Source: Pseudomonas neuropathica
GTDB taxonomy: Bacteria > Pseudomonadota > Gammaproteobacteria > Pseudomonadales > Pseudomonadaceae
DNA length: 64,000 nt
Direction of reading: 5' to 3'
Assembly: GCF_015461835.1 (NCBI RefSeq)
Contig: NZ_JACOPX010000002.1
Location: 248,001 to 312,000, forward strand
A model generated the notes under the pieces. The model saw only the letters and a list, made by a program, of their open reading frames with translations, had not been told where the DNA came from and did not search any database. Position numbers and translations under genes: made by a program. Below, in pieces: positions 9,584-19,832 of this stretch (position 1 is its first letter; each line of letters starts with the position of its first letter).

Positions 9584-10444
9584 TTACGCCTTAAATTCGT
9601 GTTCTGAGGCAGGCCGCTGTGCGCCCTGCGAGAAAAACCGCCGATGACGCGTCACCGGCATTCGCGCCCTGATGGACGCTTGTTCATTGCTATCGCGCTC
9701 GGCCAACAACACCGCTTCGCCTTGATCCTGACTCGCCAGCACACGGCCCCACGGGTCGATGATTGCCGCATGGCCGAACGTTTCTCGCGGTCCCGGATGG
9801 GTTCCGCCTTGTGCTGCGGCAAGCACATAACACTGTGTCTCGATGGCGCGTGCGCGAATCAGCACATCCCAATGCGCTGCGCCGGTCACCGCAGTAAAGG
9901 CTGACGGTGCGGTAATCAACTCGGCACCGGCGGCACGTAATTCGCTGTACAGCTCGGGAAAGCGCAAGTCGTAACACACGGTCAGACCGACTCGCCCCAC
10001 GGGCGTATCGGCAACGACAACGCCACTGCCATAAGCATAGTCATCGGATTCGCGATAACGGCCGCGATTGTCCGCCACATCCACATCGAACAGATGCAAC
10101 TTGTCATAGCGGGCAACGATTTCGCCCTGATCATCGAGCAGCAGCGAGCAGGCCTTGGCCTTGGCCGTCGGTTGATCCAGCGGCGGCAACGGCAAAGTAC
10201 CGGCCACTATCCATAACTTGAGGTCGCGGGCGGTCTGTTTCAACCACGGCAGGATCGGCCCTTCACCCATTGCTTCGGCACGGCCGATGTCAGCGATATC
10301 GCGACGGCCCATAGCGGCGAAGTTTTCCGGCAGCACCGCCAGCATCGCGCCGCCGGCAGCAGCCTGTTCGAGCAGGCGCCGGGCCTGGGCCAGATTGGCC
10401 AGCACGTCGCTCTGGCTGACCATTTGAATCACCGCTAAAGACAT
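9584..10444 (-). CDS. Carbon-nitrogen hydrolase (Nit1-type, probable deaminated-glutathione or omega-amidase)
   Basis: A 286-residue nitrilase-superfamily amidase with the Glu-Lys-Cys triad at Glu40 (LPENFAAM), Lys115 (YDKLHLFD) and Cys157 ([11 protein letters not shown]). The [11 protein letters not shown] and QCYVLAAAQ blocks are those of the Nit1/Nit2-like branch, which repairs damaged metabolites such as deaminated glutathione or hydrolyses alpha-ketoglutaramate. Exact substrate is not decided. It sits between yhdP and tldD on the minus strand. Confidence 0.88.
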   Translation of the reverse strand: MSLAVIQMVSQSDVLANLAQARRLLEQAAAGGAMLAVLPENFAAMGRRDIADIGRAEAMGEGPILPWLKQTARDLKLWIVAGTLPLPPLDQPTAKAKACSLLLDDQGEIVARYDKLHLFDVDVADNRGRYRESDDYAYGSGVVVADTPVGRVGLTVCYDLRFPELYSELRAAGAELITAPSAFTAVTGAAHWDVLIRARAIETQCYVLAAAQGGTHPGPRETFGHAAIIDPWGRVLASQDQGEAVLLAERDSNEQASIRARMPVTRHRRFFSQGAQRPASEHEFKA

Positions 10445-10502
10445 GGCGAACTCCGCAAGAGATATGCGGCCATGCTACTCCATCGGTTCAGTGGCTGGCT
10501 GT

Positions 10503-13500
10503 TCAAAAAGGCTTGTCGAAGGTGATTTTCGGCTCTTTCCATGGGCCTTTGACGGTGTATTTCACACTGGCAAAGCGCGCCACGCGGTCACCGATCAGCT
10601 TGTCGATCAGGAACAACGCGCCGCCGACCGCCGGTGCGCCGACGATCAGCGCCGCAATCGGCAGGTTGTTGGTCACCGGCAAGGTCACCAGCAACTTGGC
10701 GTCCACCTGATCACCGACCAGATCCAGCGTACCGTCCAGCTCAATGTTGCTCGAAGGACCGGTCAGGCGAATCGGTTCGCGGGTGACATACACACCGTTA
10801 TTTGCCACCAACAGGCCTTTGACCCGGTCGTAGCTCAAGCCTTTGCCGAACAGATCGGAGAAGTCCAGACGCAGACGCCGGCCGATGGAGTTGAAGTTAA
10901 GCAGGCCAAACACTCGCAACGCCTGCGCGCCGCCCTCCACTTCAACGAACTGACCTTTGTTCAACGACGCATCAAGGGTGCCGGAGAAGCGCTTGGTCGC
11001 CAGCCAGGCCGGCGAGCCCGGCCAACGGCCATCGACGTCCATATGAAATTCTTCGCTGGTCACGCTCGGCGCAAAGCCCCACCCCTTGAGGACATCGGCG
11101 AGATTCTTGCCGCCAATCCGGCCCTTGAACCAGCTATTGGTCGCCCCCGGCGCACCTTCCCAGCCGCCGTTGCCCTGCAACAGGATGCCTTTGAGGCCCA
11201 TGTCGAGGTTGTTCAGGGCGATGCCTTTCGCGGTCGGTCGCACTTTGAGCGACCATCCGCCGACCAGATCCGGTCCGAGAAACAGTTGATTGATGGTGAT
11301 GTCCAGCGCCGGAATCTTCGTCGGATCGACCGACGCCAACGGGTCTGGCGAATTTTCGTCAGCCTGTACCGTCGGGTCTGGTGCTGGCAGTTTCACGTAT
11401 TGCAGATTGACCGCAATCGGCACGCCCTTGGCGTCCGGCAGGCTCGCCGAGCCCTTGGCCTGCTGGCTGTCGAGAGCCAGATTCCATGCGCCCGGTTTGC
11501 GATTGACCTGCACTGATGCCTGATCCAGCGTGGTCCCGAGTGCCGTGAGCTTGCCGACTTTGAAATCAGCACTGTTGAGCAATTGCTTGGCGCTGCCGCC
11601 CGGATCCTGCCCGGCGTATTTGTTCACCAGATCCTGCCACGGCGCGACGTCCAGTTCCGAGAGCACCCCGCGAACCCGCAAGCCTTTGGCGCCCGGCAGC
11701 ACCGCTTCGCCGGCACCGAGGAACAATTCGCCACGGCCCTCGGCAAAATTGCTCGGCGGTGCGGCGAAGGTGAAATTGGCCAGTTGGTCGTAGTTGACCC
11801 AATAACGCCGCTCCTGCCCCTGCAAAGTCATGCGAAACACGGTATCGCGTCCGACATCTGCCGCCATACCGAACGGTGCCGGCAGATCCACCGCCACACC
11901 CTTCATGCTGGAAATGACCATCAACTGGCTGTCGGCGCCGTCCAGATTCAATTGCAACTGATAAGGAATGGTCCCGGAAACCGGCAATGGTTGCGTCACG
12001 CCTAGCCAGTCGGTGAGTTTCTTCACTTCGACCTGGCCGGATGCGGCAACCCGGGTCTTGAGCTTGCCGGGGCTGCCATCAGCGAAGATCTGCGCGGTCA
12101 CCGGTTTGTCGAACGCCCGCGCGGCGATGTTCTGCCCGCTGAGTCCTTTGGCGCTGTCAAAGCGGAAATCACCCTTGAGTTGGGTCAGCTCAAGCTTAGG
12201 CTCGGCGAGTTTCAGGCGCGCATTGGCGGTTTTGAAGTCGACCAGAATCTTCGGCAGGTCGCCGCCCTTGTCCAGCGGGATGTCCAGTTTGAGCTTGCCT
12301 TGCAGATCACCCGCCCCTTCCCATCCGGCAAAGGTCTCACCGGTGCCGATCGGCGCTTCCTGAAGAATCTTCAAGCCATCCCCCAACCCACCGGCAAAGG
12401 CGCCATCGAGGAACATATGCGTATGTTGTCCGGCCGGCACATGGGGAATATTGACGAAGACATCGCTGACTTGAGTGTCGAGCAACTGGCCCTTGTCGGC
12501 CACGATCCGCACACCACTGTCTTCGATGAACACGTCGCCACTGACCTTGCTCACGTGCGGCCAGCCCGGCTGGAACGCCAGTTCAGCGTCGTGCACTTTG
12601 AAGAACAGACTGATGCTGCGATCGGCCTCCCCGGCATTTTTGCTCAGCGAGCCCTGATACTGGAAGAAGCCCTGATCGACTGCACCTTTGAGGATGGCCG
12701 TACGCAGCCACTCGTCGAGCGCCGGGCTCAAGACTTCGGGCAGGTATTTAGCCGTATAGCGACCATCGCCCTCGACCAGACCGACCCGCAGGTCCATGTA
12801 ATCTTCCTGGCTATGGTCGAAATGCAGGCGTATCAGGAAATCACCGGCAATCTTGCCTTCCTCGCCAAGCACCTTCAGGTACGGAGCGATCAGGGTGAAG
12901 CCGTCTTTGTCGAGCTTCCAGGTCAGGCGTGCGTTGGCCTGAATGTACTGCCATGGCTTGGCGAAAATCGGGTCGAGGTGCAGGACAAAATCCTTGCTGT
13001 CCATGCGCAACTCGCCACCGTCGAGGTTACCGCTGAGGCTACCACTGACGTTTCGTGCTGCCGGAGCGCCGTGATAGGCATCGAAACCAACATTGTCCAG
13101 ATTGGTGGCGAAACTGAATTTGTTGCCATCGGTGGCATTGGGGCGAAAATCCAGCAGCACATTGCGCAGTCCACCGGTGACTTTCAGATGATCAACGGCC
13201 GTGGCCAAACCTTGCGGCAACGGCCCCAACGCATTGAGCAACGGGGTGATCGGAGTCAGATCGAGACGATCCGCCTGCAAGTGCCAGAGCTCGTCCACCT
13301 TGTCGGTTGCGCGCGTCTGCTTCAGTTGGACATGAGACTCCCAACGGTTTTCGCCGAAACTCATCGCCAGCGAATCGAGGGTAACGGTCGCGCCCTCGGC
13401 GCTGTTCTCGTAGTAGGCGTTAAGCGCCAGATTATTGATCTGGATCGGCTTGCGCTCGGCGTAAGCGCCGGTCAGTTGCGGCGCGTTCAAACGGAGCGCC

Positions 13501-14309
13501 GCACTTTGCAGTGTGCCCTTGGCCCAATTGACCCAAAGTTCGCCGCCGGCCTTGATCTCGGAAAAATTCCATTGTTGGGTAAGACGCTCTGGCAGCCACT
13601 TCGACCAGTCGCTTTGCGGCAGGCTGGCATAACCGTCCACCACACTGTCCTGCCATTGCTCCGGGCGAATCCGCGTGCGCAGGCTCAGTGCAACGGGCTG
13701 GCCATCCGGCAAGGTCAAACGCGCATCGAGCCGTTGACGGCTGGCGCCGGTTTTCAGATTGAGGCCGACATAGGTGAGAGTCAGCGGCGCGTGATCCAGC
13801 GGTTGCAAAGTCACCTGACTGTCGAGCACCGACAGTTGCTGAATCATTTGCGAACGATTGAACAGTTGCTGCGGGTCGAGCGGCTGATCGTTCTGCACCG
13901 GCAGACCTTCCAGCGCCCAAGTGCCGTCCTCGGCTTCCTTGAGGCTGATTTTCAGGCCGTTGAGTTCAAGATGGGCAATGCGCACTTCGCGCGCCAACAG
14001 GCTGGCCCAAAGATCCGGTACCGCGCGCACTCGATCCAGACGCAACGCATTGGCGCCAGCGCCGACCATCACATCATGGGCCAGCAGGATCGGCGCAAAA
14101 CCGCTCCAGTTGCCTTCAAGTTCGCCGATCTGCAACGGCATGCCGAGGGCGGCACTCCCCTTGTCTTCGATGTCGGCGCGATATTCGGCCACCAGCGGGG
14201 TCAGCTCACGACCGAGACTGACGTACAACGCCATCAACACCAGAACCAACGCGCACAGGCCCAGCCCCCAGCGGGTGAGTGTGGCCAGAATGCGTGTCAG
14301 ACGCTCCAT
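10503..14309 (-). CDS. yhdP: YhdP family AsmA-like envelope protein
   Basis: A 1268-residue giant with one N-terminal membrane anchor (about residues 10-30, LGLCALVLVLMALYVSL), a large periplasmic DUF3971 repeat region of beta-strand-rich sequence, and the C-terminal AsmA-2 block. In E. coli YhdP, TamB and YdbH are bridge-like proteins thought to move phospholipid between membranes. The start at MERLTRILATL was chosen because the seven residues before it are poorly supported. It is followed 58 nt later by the nitrilase gene and preceded by rng, an arrangement also common in other gammaproteobacteria. Confidence 0.93.
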   Translation of the reverse strand: MERLTRILATLTRWGLGLCALVLVLMALYVSLGRELTPLVAEYRADIEDKGSAALGMPLQIGELEGNWSGFAPILLAHDVMVGAGANALRLDRVRAVPDLWASLLAREVRIAHLELNGLKISLKEAEDGTWALEGLPVQNDQPLDPQQLFNRSQMIQQLSVLDSQVTLQPLDHAPLTLTYVGLNLKTGASRQRLDARLTLPDGQPVALSLRTRIRPEQWQDSVVDGYASLPQSDWSKWLPERLTQQWNFSEIKAGGELWVNWAKGTLQSAALRLNAPQLTGAYAERKPIQINNLALNAYYENSAEGATVTLDSLAMSFGENRWESHVQLKQTRATDKVDELWHLQADRLDLTPITPLLNALGPLPQGLATAVDHLKVTGGLRNVLLDFRPNATDGNKFSFATNLDNVGFDAYHGAPAARNVSGSLSGNLDGGELRMDSKDFVLHLDPIFAKPWQYIQANARLTWKLDKDGFTLIAPYLKVLGEEGKIAGDFLIRLHFDHSQEDYMDLRVGLVEGDGRYTAKYLPEVLSPALDEWLRTAILKGAVDQGFFQYQGSLSKNAGEADRSISLFFKVHDAELAFQPGWPHVSKVSGDVFIEDSGVRIVADKGQLLDTQVSDVFVNIPHVPAGQHTHMFLDGAFAGGLGDGLKILQEAPIGTGETFAGWEGAGDLQGKLKLDIPLDKGGDLPKILVDFKTANARLKLAEPKLELTQLKGDFRFDSAKGLSGQNIAARAFDKPVTAQIFADGSPGKLKTRVAASGQVEVKKLTDWLGVTQPLPVSGTIPYQLQLNLDGADSQLMVISSMKGVAVDLPAPFGMAADVGRDTVFRMTLQGQERRYWVNYDQLANFTFAAPPSNFAEGRGELFLGAGEAVLPGAKGLRVRGVLSELDVAPWQDLVNKYAGQDPGGSAKQLLNSADFKVGKLTALGTTLDQASVQVNRKPGAWNLALDSQQAKGSASLPDAKGVPIAVNLQYVKLPAPDPTVQADENSPDPLASVDPTKIPALDITINQLFLGPDLVGGWSLKVRPTAKGIALNNLDMGLKGILLQGNGGWEGAPGATNSWFKGRIGGKNLADVLKGWGFAPSVTSEEFHMDVDGRWPGSPAWLATKRFSGTLDASLNKGQFVEVEGGAQALRVFGLLNFNSIGRRLRLDFSDLFGKGLSYDRVKGLLVANNGVYVTREPIRLTGPSSNIELDGTLDLVGDQVDAKLLVTLPVTNNLPIAALIVGAPAVGGALFLIDKLIGDRVARFASVKYTVKGPWKEPKITFDKPF

Positions 14310-14384
14310 GTCAGTTGGCTCCCATGGCAAAAATACTGCGAAAAGCTGAGGCCAGCCGCGGTGGAATAAAAGTGACGCAGGGGA

Positions 14385-15842
14385 TCAGAGCAGCACCACG
14401 TCATATTGTTCCTGGGAATACATGGTTTCCACCTGGAAGCGTATGGTGCGACCGATAAACCCTTCAAGCTCGGCGACGTTACCGGATTCTTCGTCAAGCA
14501 AACGATCCACCACTTTCTGGTTCGCCAACACCCGATAACCCTCGGCCTGATAGGCCCGGGCCTCGCGAAGGATCTCGCGGAAGATCTCGTAACAGATGGT
14601 TTCCGCAGTCTTGAGCTTGCCGCGCCCCTGACAACTGCTGCACGGTTCACACAGCACTTGCTCGAGACTTTCGCGGGTACGCTTGCGGGTCATCTGCACC
14701 AGGCCCAACTCGGTGATGCCGATGATGTTGGTCTTGGCGTGATCACGCTCCAGCTGTTTTTCCAAGGTGCGCAACACTTGGCGTTGGTGCTCTTCATCTT
14801 CCATGTCGATGAAGTCGATGATGATGATCCCGCCCAGATTGCGCAGGCGCATTTGCCGGGCGATCGCGGTGGCCGCTTCGAGATTGGTCTTGAAGATGGT
14901 TTCTTCGAGGTTGCGATGGCCGACGAAAGCCCCGGTGTTCACATCGATGGTGGTCATGGCTTCCGCCGGATCCACCACCAGATAGCCACCGGATTTCAGC
15001 GGCACCTTGCGTTCGAGGGCTTTCTGGATTTCGTCTTCGACGCCATACAGGTCGAAAATCGGTCGTTCACCCGGGTAGTGTTCCAGACGATCGGCGATTT
15101 CCGGCATCAATTCGGCGACGAACTGCGTGGTTTTCTGAAAGGTTTCCCGGGAATCGATGCGGATCTTCTCGATCTTCGGGTTGACCAGATCACGCAGCGT
15201 ACGCAACGCCAGACCGAGGTCTTCGTAAATCACACTCGGCGCGGCAATGGTTTTAATCTGTTCGTTGATCTGATCCCACAGGCGTCGCAGGTATCGGATG
15301 TCCATGAGGATTTCATCGGCGCCAGCGCCTTCGGCGGCGGTGCGCAGAATGAAACCACCGGCCTCCTTGATCCCTTCCTTGGCCACGCAATCACTGACCA
15401 CCTGCTTGAGGCGTTCGCGTTCGGCTTCGTCTTCGATTTTCAAAGAGATGCCGACGTGGGCGGTGCGCGGCATGTAGACCAGATAACGCGAAGGTATCGA
15501 CAGCTGCGTGGTCAAGCGCGCGCCTTTGGAACCGATCGGGTCCTTGGTGACTTGCACCACCAGGCTTTGGCCTTCGTGGACCAACGCGCTGATACTTTCG
15601 ACCGCAGGACCTTCACGTAGAGAAATTTCGGCGGCGTGAATGAATGCCGCGCGGTCCAGGCCGATGTCGACAAACGCTGCCTGCATACCCGGCAGCACGC
15701 GGACGATCTTGCCTTTATAGATGTTGCCGACAATCCCGCGCTTTTGTGTGCGCTCAACGTGGACTTCTTGCAGCACACCGTTTTCGACCACCGCCACGCG
15801 CGACTCCATCGGCGTGATGTTGATCAGAATCTCTTCACTCAT
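14385..15842 (-). CDS. rng: Ribonuclease G
   Basis: A 485-residue endoribonuclease of the RNase E/G family that matures 16S rRNA 5' ends and decays some mRNAs. The S1 domain is near residues 35-125 (GNIYKGKIVRVLPGMQAAFVDIG), the catalytic Mg-binding DVNTG lies around residue 305, and the Zn-link CEPCSSCQGRG is present. Length matches RNase G and lacks the RNase E scaffold tail. The start MSEEILINITP is the family start. It is flanked by maf and yhdP on the same strand. Confidence 0.95.
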   Translation of the reverse strand: MSEEILINITPMESRVAVVENGVLQEVHVERTQKRGIVGNIYKGKIVRVLPGMQAAFVDIGLDRAAFIHAAEISLREGPAVESISALVHEGQSLVVQVTKDPIGSKGARLTTQLSIPSRYLVYMPRTAHVGISLKIEDEAERERLKQVVSDCVAKEGIKEAGGFILRTAAEGAGADEILMDIRYLRRLWDQINEQIKTIAAPSVIYEDLGLALRTLRDLVNPKIEKIRIDSRETFQKTTQFVAELMPEIADRLEHYPGERPIFDLYGVEDEIQKALERKVPLKSGGYLVVDPAEAMTTIDVNTGAFVGHRNLEETIFKTNLEAATAIARQMRLRNLGGIIIIDFIDMEDEEHQRQVLRTLEKQLERDHAKTNIIGITELGLVQMTRKRTRESLEQVLCEPCSSCQGRGKLKTAETICYEIFREILREARAYQAEGYRVLANQKVVDRLLDEESGNVAELEGFIGRTIRFQVETMYSQEQYDVVLL

Positions 15843-15900
15843 GGCAGGATCTCGTTCAGGCATGTTCACGATAATGGCCGCATCTGGATGGGTACGACGC

Positions 15901-16497
15901 TTATGGCGCGTTCAGGTTTTGCCAACAGGGTATGCCGAAATGGCCTAACAGTTCTGCGGTTTCGCAAACAGGCAACCCGACCACCGCCGAGTAACTGCCA
16001 TTGAGGCCCGCGACAAACACCGCGCCGAGCCCCTGAATGCCATAACCACCGGCCTTGTCCCGTGGCTCGCCACTGGCCCAGTAAACGGCCGCTTCCTCAA
16101 TGCTGATCGCGCGAAACCGCACCAGACTGCGCACCACCCGCGACTCGCAGCGCTCGTCTTCAAGCACGGCAATGGCGGTCAGCACTTCATGCTCCCTGCC
16201 GGACAACATCATCAGCATGGCGCATGCATCGGCTTCGTCCACCGGTTTGCCCAGAATTTTGCCGTCCAGCACCACGGCAGTGTCAGCACCCAGCACGCAG
16301 AATGGCTGAGTGGACACGACCGTGCGGCGTCCGGCCTCGGCTTTGCCGCGCGCCAAGCGTTCGACATAGGCCGAGGGCGACTCTTCGGGTGATGGGGTTT
16401 CGTCGATATCCGCACTGATGGCGGAGAACGGAATGCCGACCTGCGTGAGCAATTCACGCCGACGCGGCGATCCGGAGGCGAGGTAAAGCGGCTTCAT
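15901..16497 (-). CDS. Maf-like nucleoside triphosphate pyrophosphatase (dTTP/UTP type)
   Basis: A 198-residue Maf/Ham1-fold house-cleaning enzyme that hydrolyses non-canonical or excess dTTP/UTP to monophosphates. The N-terminal signature [12 protein letters not shown], the ETPSPEESP block and [12 protein letters not shown] are visible. The start at [10 protein letters not shown] is the family start; upstream in-frame residues are the intergenic region after mreD. It lies between mreD and rng, as commonly seen. Confidence 0.93.
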   Translation of the reverse strand: MKPLYLASGSPRRRELLTQVGIPFSAISADIDETPSPEESPSAYVERLARGKAEAGRRTVVSTQPFCVLGADTAVVLDGKILGKPVDEADACAMLMMLSGREHEVLTAIAVLEDERCESRVVRSLVRFRAISIEEAAVYWASGEPRDKAGGYGIQGLGAVFVAGLNGSYSAVVGLPVCETAELLGHFGIPCWQNLNAP

Positions 16498-16534
16498 CAA
16501 AACATCTCCCTGTTCAGTGCCCTGCTTCACCGGC

Positions 16535-17026
16535 TCAATTGATTTTGTAGCGTCGGCGCAATCCGCGTAGGGCAAAGCTGACCCAAGGCCAGAGCAAGGC
16601 ACTGACCAGCGCTGGAAGTACCAGCGCCAGGGTTGGTTGACGGTTACCGGTCAAGGCACTGAGCCACAGTTGCACCAGTTGCGCGAGGCCGAAGATCACC
16701 AGAATCACCAGGCATTGTTGCCACATCGGGAACATCCGCAGGCGTTGCTGCAATGACAATACGAGGAAGGTGATCAGTGTCAGGATCAGCGCGTTCTGAC
16801 CGAGCAGATCGCCCTGCAGCACGTCTTCGGCCAGGCCCAGGCAAAACGCCGTGACCATGCCCACTGTGTGCGGCATATACAAAGCCCAGAATGTCAGGAG
16901 CAAGGCCAGCCATAGCGGGCGCAGGATTTCCATGAAAATCGGCAATGGCGACACGCTCAGGAGTATGCCGACAACAAACGTCAGCCAGACAATCCAGCCG
17001 TTACGCGATGCGGTAGCCCCGACCAT
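16535..17026 (-). CDS. mreD: Rod shape-determining protein MreD
   Basis: A 163-residue integral membrane protein with about five hydrophobic helices ([29 protein letters not shown] and others). It is the membrane component of the MreBCD elongasome. Its start overlaps the mreC stop by one base, so the genes are translationally coupled. Confidence 0.93.
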   Translation of the reverse strand: MVGATASRNGWIVWLTFVVGILLSVSPLPIFMEILRPLWLALLLTFWALYMPHTVGMVTAFCLGLAEDVLQGDLLGQNALILTLITFLVLSLQQRLRMFPMWQQCLVILVIFGLAQLVQLWLSALTGNRQPTLALVLPALVSALLWPWVSFALRGLRRRYKIN

Positions 17027-18138
17027 TATTCTTGTCTCCCGGTTGTCACTGGTGCATTGACGGGCGGTTTGGCCGCAGGTCGCGCAGCAGGCTGGGCAGT
17101 TGGAGGCTTGGCCGCTGCTGGCGGTTTGCTTGCCGCAGGTTTGGCCGGTGTGGCGCTAGCGGCGGCGGTCGGTGCGGCAGGCGTCGCGGGCGTCGTAGCC
17201 GCTGCGGCAGGCAGGGTCACGGTTTTCGGTACAGTGGCCGGAATAATCGGGCCGCCGCCAAAGGCATCAAGATTTTCCTGCGCTTGCGCCGCATCGTTGG
17301 CACGTTCTTCGGCGGTGCGGTTGTCGCTGAACACCAGCAACATGTAACGGCTGCGATTCAGCGCGGCGGTCGGCACGGCGCGGACGATGGCAAACGGCTG
17401 ACCGGAATCGTGGATCACTTCCTTCACGGTCGCGACCGGATAGCCTGCCGGGAAACGCTGGCCAAGGCCGGAACTGACCAACAGGTCGCCTTCCTTGATA
17501 TCCGCCGTGTCGGCGACGTGGCGCAATTCCAGGCGCTCAGGGTTGCCGGTGCCGCTGGCAATGGCCCGCAGCCCGTTGCGATTGACCTGTACGGGAATGC
17601 TGTGTGTGCTGTCAGTGAGCAGCAAGACACGCGAGGTGTAAGGCATCAACTCGACCACCTGGCCCATCAGGCCACGCGCATCGAGCACCGGCTGACCGAG
17701 CACCACGCCGTCGCGCTCACCTTTATTGATGATGATGCGATGGGTGAACGGGTTGGGGTCCATACCGATCAACTCGGCCACTTCGACCTTTTCGTTGACC
17801 AGTGCAGAAGAATTGAGCAACTCGCGCAGCCGAACGTTCTGCTCGGTAAGGGCGGCAAGCTTTTGCATGCGGCCCTGCAACAGCAGGTTTTCGGTCTTGA
17901 GTTTTTCGTTTTCGGCGACGAGCTCGGTGCGGCTGCCGAACTGGCTGGCGACACCTTCCCACAAGCGACCCGGCAGGTCTGTGATCCAGTAGGCATCCAT
18001 CAGCACCAGCGACGCTTGTTTGCGCGCAGGCTTGAGCAGGTCAAAGCGGGCATCGACCACCATCAGCGCGATCGATAGCACGGCCAGCACCAACAGGCGC
18101 ACGCCCAACGAAGGGCCCTTGGCGAAAAGCGGTTTAAT
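17026..18138 (-). CDS. mreC: Rod shape-determining protein MreC, probable ATT start
   Basis: A bitopic periplasmic protein of about 370 residues that links MreB to the cell-wall synthases: one transmembrane helix (VRLLVLAVLSIALMVV), a coiled coil (VAENEKLKTENLLLQGRMQKL), then the beta-barrel MreC domain. The last 75 residues are a low-complexity Ala/Pro/Lys tail. No ATG, GTG or TTG in this frame lies between an upstream stop and codon 11. The peptide IKPLFAKGPSLG before the TTG at 18108 looks native and a strong GGGAGGAG stands 7 nt before an ATT at 18138, so ATT initiation is inferred. TTG at 18108 is the conventional alternative (360 aa). Confidence 0.85.
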   Translation of the reverse strand: MKPLFAKGPSLGVRLLVLAVLSIALMVVDARFDLLKPARKQASLVLMDAYWITDLPGRLWEGVASQFGSRTELVAENEKLKTENLLLQGRMQKLAALTEQNVRLRELLNSSALVNEKVEVAELIGMDPNPFTHRIIINKGERDGVVLGQPVLDARGLMGQVVELMPYTSRVLLLTDSTHSIPVQVNRNGLRAIASGTGNPERLELRHVADTADIKEGDLLVSSGLGQRFPAGYPVATVKEVIHDSGQPFAIVRAVPTAALNRSRYMLLVFSDNRTAEERANDAAQAQENLDAFGGGPIIPATVPKTVTLPAAAATTPATPAAPTAAASATPAKPAASKPPAAAKPPTAQPAARPAAKPPVNAPVTTGRQE

Positions 18139-18175
18139 AAGCCGCTCCTCCCAGGCAAATGTTCTGTTTATTCAT
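18134..18175 (-). CDS. Possible 13-codon mini-ORF overlapping the mreC start
   Basis: ATG at 18175 opens MNKQNICLGGAAY and ends with TAA at 18134-18136, sharing one base with the putative ATT start of mreC. The mreC Shine-Dalgarno lies inside its last codons. It has no obvious ribosome binding site of its own, so whether it is translated is unknown; the overlap would suit termination-reinitiation coupling. Confidence 0.3.
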   Translation of the reverse strand: MNKQNICLGGAAY

Positions 18176-18223
18176 ACGGCATCAAACCGGCCTGGATGAA
18201 GACTGACAGAAGATAAACGCCAA

Positions 18224-18249
18224 CAGGCAGCACTGCAAAGTGCTGCCTG
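18224..18249 (-). other. Intercistronic hairpin between mreB and mreC
   Basis: A perfect 11-bp stem (CAGGCAGCACT / AGTGCTGCCTG) with a 4-nt loop, 30 nt after the mreB stop. No T-tract follows on the minus strand, so it looks like an mRNA-processing or partial-attenuation element rather than a full terminator. It may keep MreB in excess over MreC and MreD. Confidence 0.6.
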
Positions 18250-18279
18250 CGCGCTCACCCACGTATTGCACTCGGCGAC

Positions 18280-19329
<1,050 letters not shown>

Positions 19330-19361
19330 CTAGGCAACGCGTGGGTAAAAAAGTGCGGCAA

Positions 19362-19390
19362 ACTCTAACAACGACAGGGATTTTGGGCAA
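19362..19390 (-). promoter_or_regulatory. Sigma-70 type promoter of mreBCD
   Basis: On the minus strand TTGCCC (19385-19390) and TAGAGT (19362-19367) are separated by exactly 17 nt. Each hexamer matches the consensus at four of six positions. The distance to the mreB ATG leaves a leader of about 40 nt. Confidence 0.55.
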
Positions 19391-19528
19391 GGCGCCAATA
19401 TGTTAAATTGGCCGCTTTTCTGTGCACCAAGCCCCACAATCGCGGCCTTATGACCGTAGAAGTGCGGTAGTGTTCCGACAATCTAACACACGGACGCCGT
19501 CCGTTCTGTTTTCCACAGGAGAATCCCG

Positions 19529-19816
19529 ATGGCGCTAGAACGCTCCGACGTGGAAAAAATCGCTCATCTGGCCTGCCTTGGCCTCAATGATGCCGATCTT
19601 CCACACATTACTTCCGCCCTCAACAGCATTCTCGGTCTGGTCGACGAAATGCAGGCTGTTAATACCGACGGAATCGAGCCTCTGGCCCACCCGCTGGAAG
19701 CCAGTCAGCGCCTGCGCGCCGACGTTGTGACCGAGACCAATCACCGCGAGGCCTACCAGTCCATCGCACCAGCGGTCGAAAACGGCCTGTATCTGGTTCC
19801 GAAAGTCATCGACTAA
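19529..19816 (+). CDS. gatC: Aspartyl/glutamyl-tRNA amidotransferase subunit C
   Basis: A 95-residue subunit that wraps around GatA and GatB in the GatCAB complex, which converts Asp-tRNA(Asn) and Glu-tRNA(Gln) to the amidated forms. The opening [17 protein letters not shown] and the EPLAHPLE block are typical. An AGGAGA site precedes the ATG. It is divergent from mreB and followed 16 nt later by gatA. Confidence 0.95.
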   Translation: MALERSDVEKIAHLACLGLNDADLPHITSALNSILGLVDEMQAVNTDGIEPLAHPLEASQRLRADVVTETNHREAYQSIAPAVENGLYLVPKVID

Positions 19817-19832
19817 AGGGAAAGAGCCTGCA

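Noticed and set aside
12180..14369. 729-codon plus-strand open frame opposite yhdP
   Set aside because: Shadow frame of yhdP; composition is Gln/Arg/His-rich with no domain recognised.
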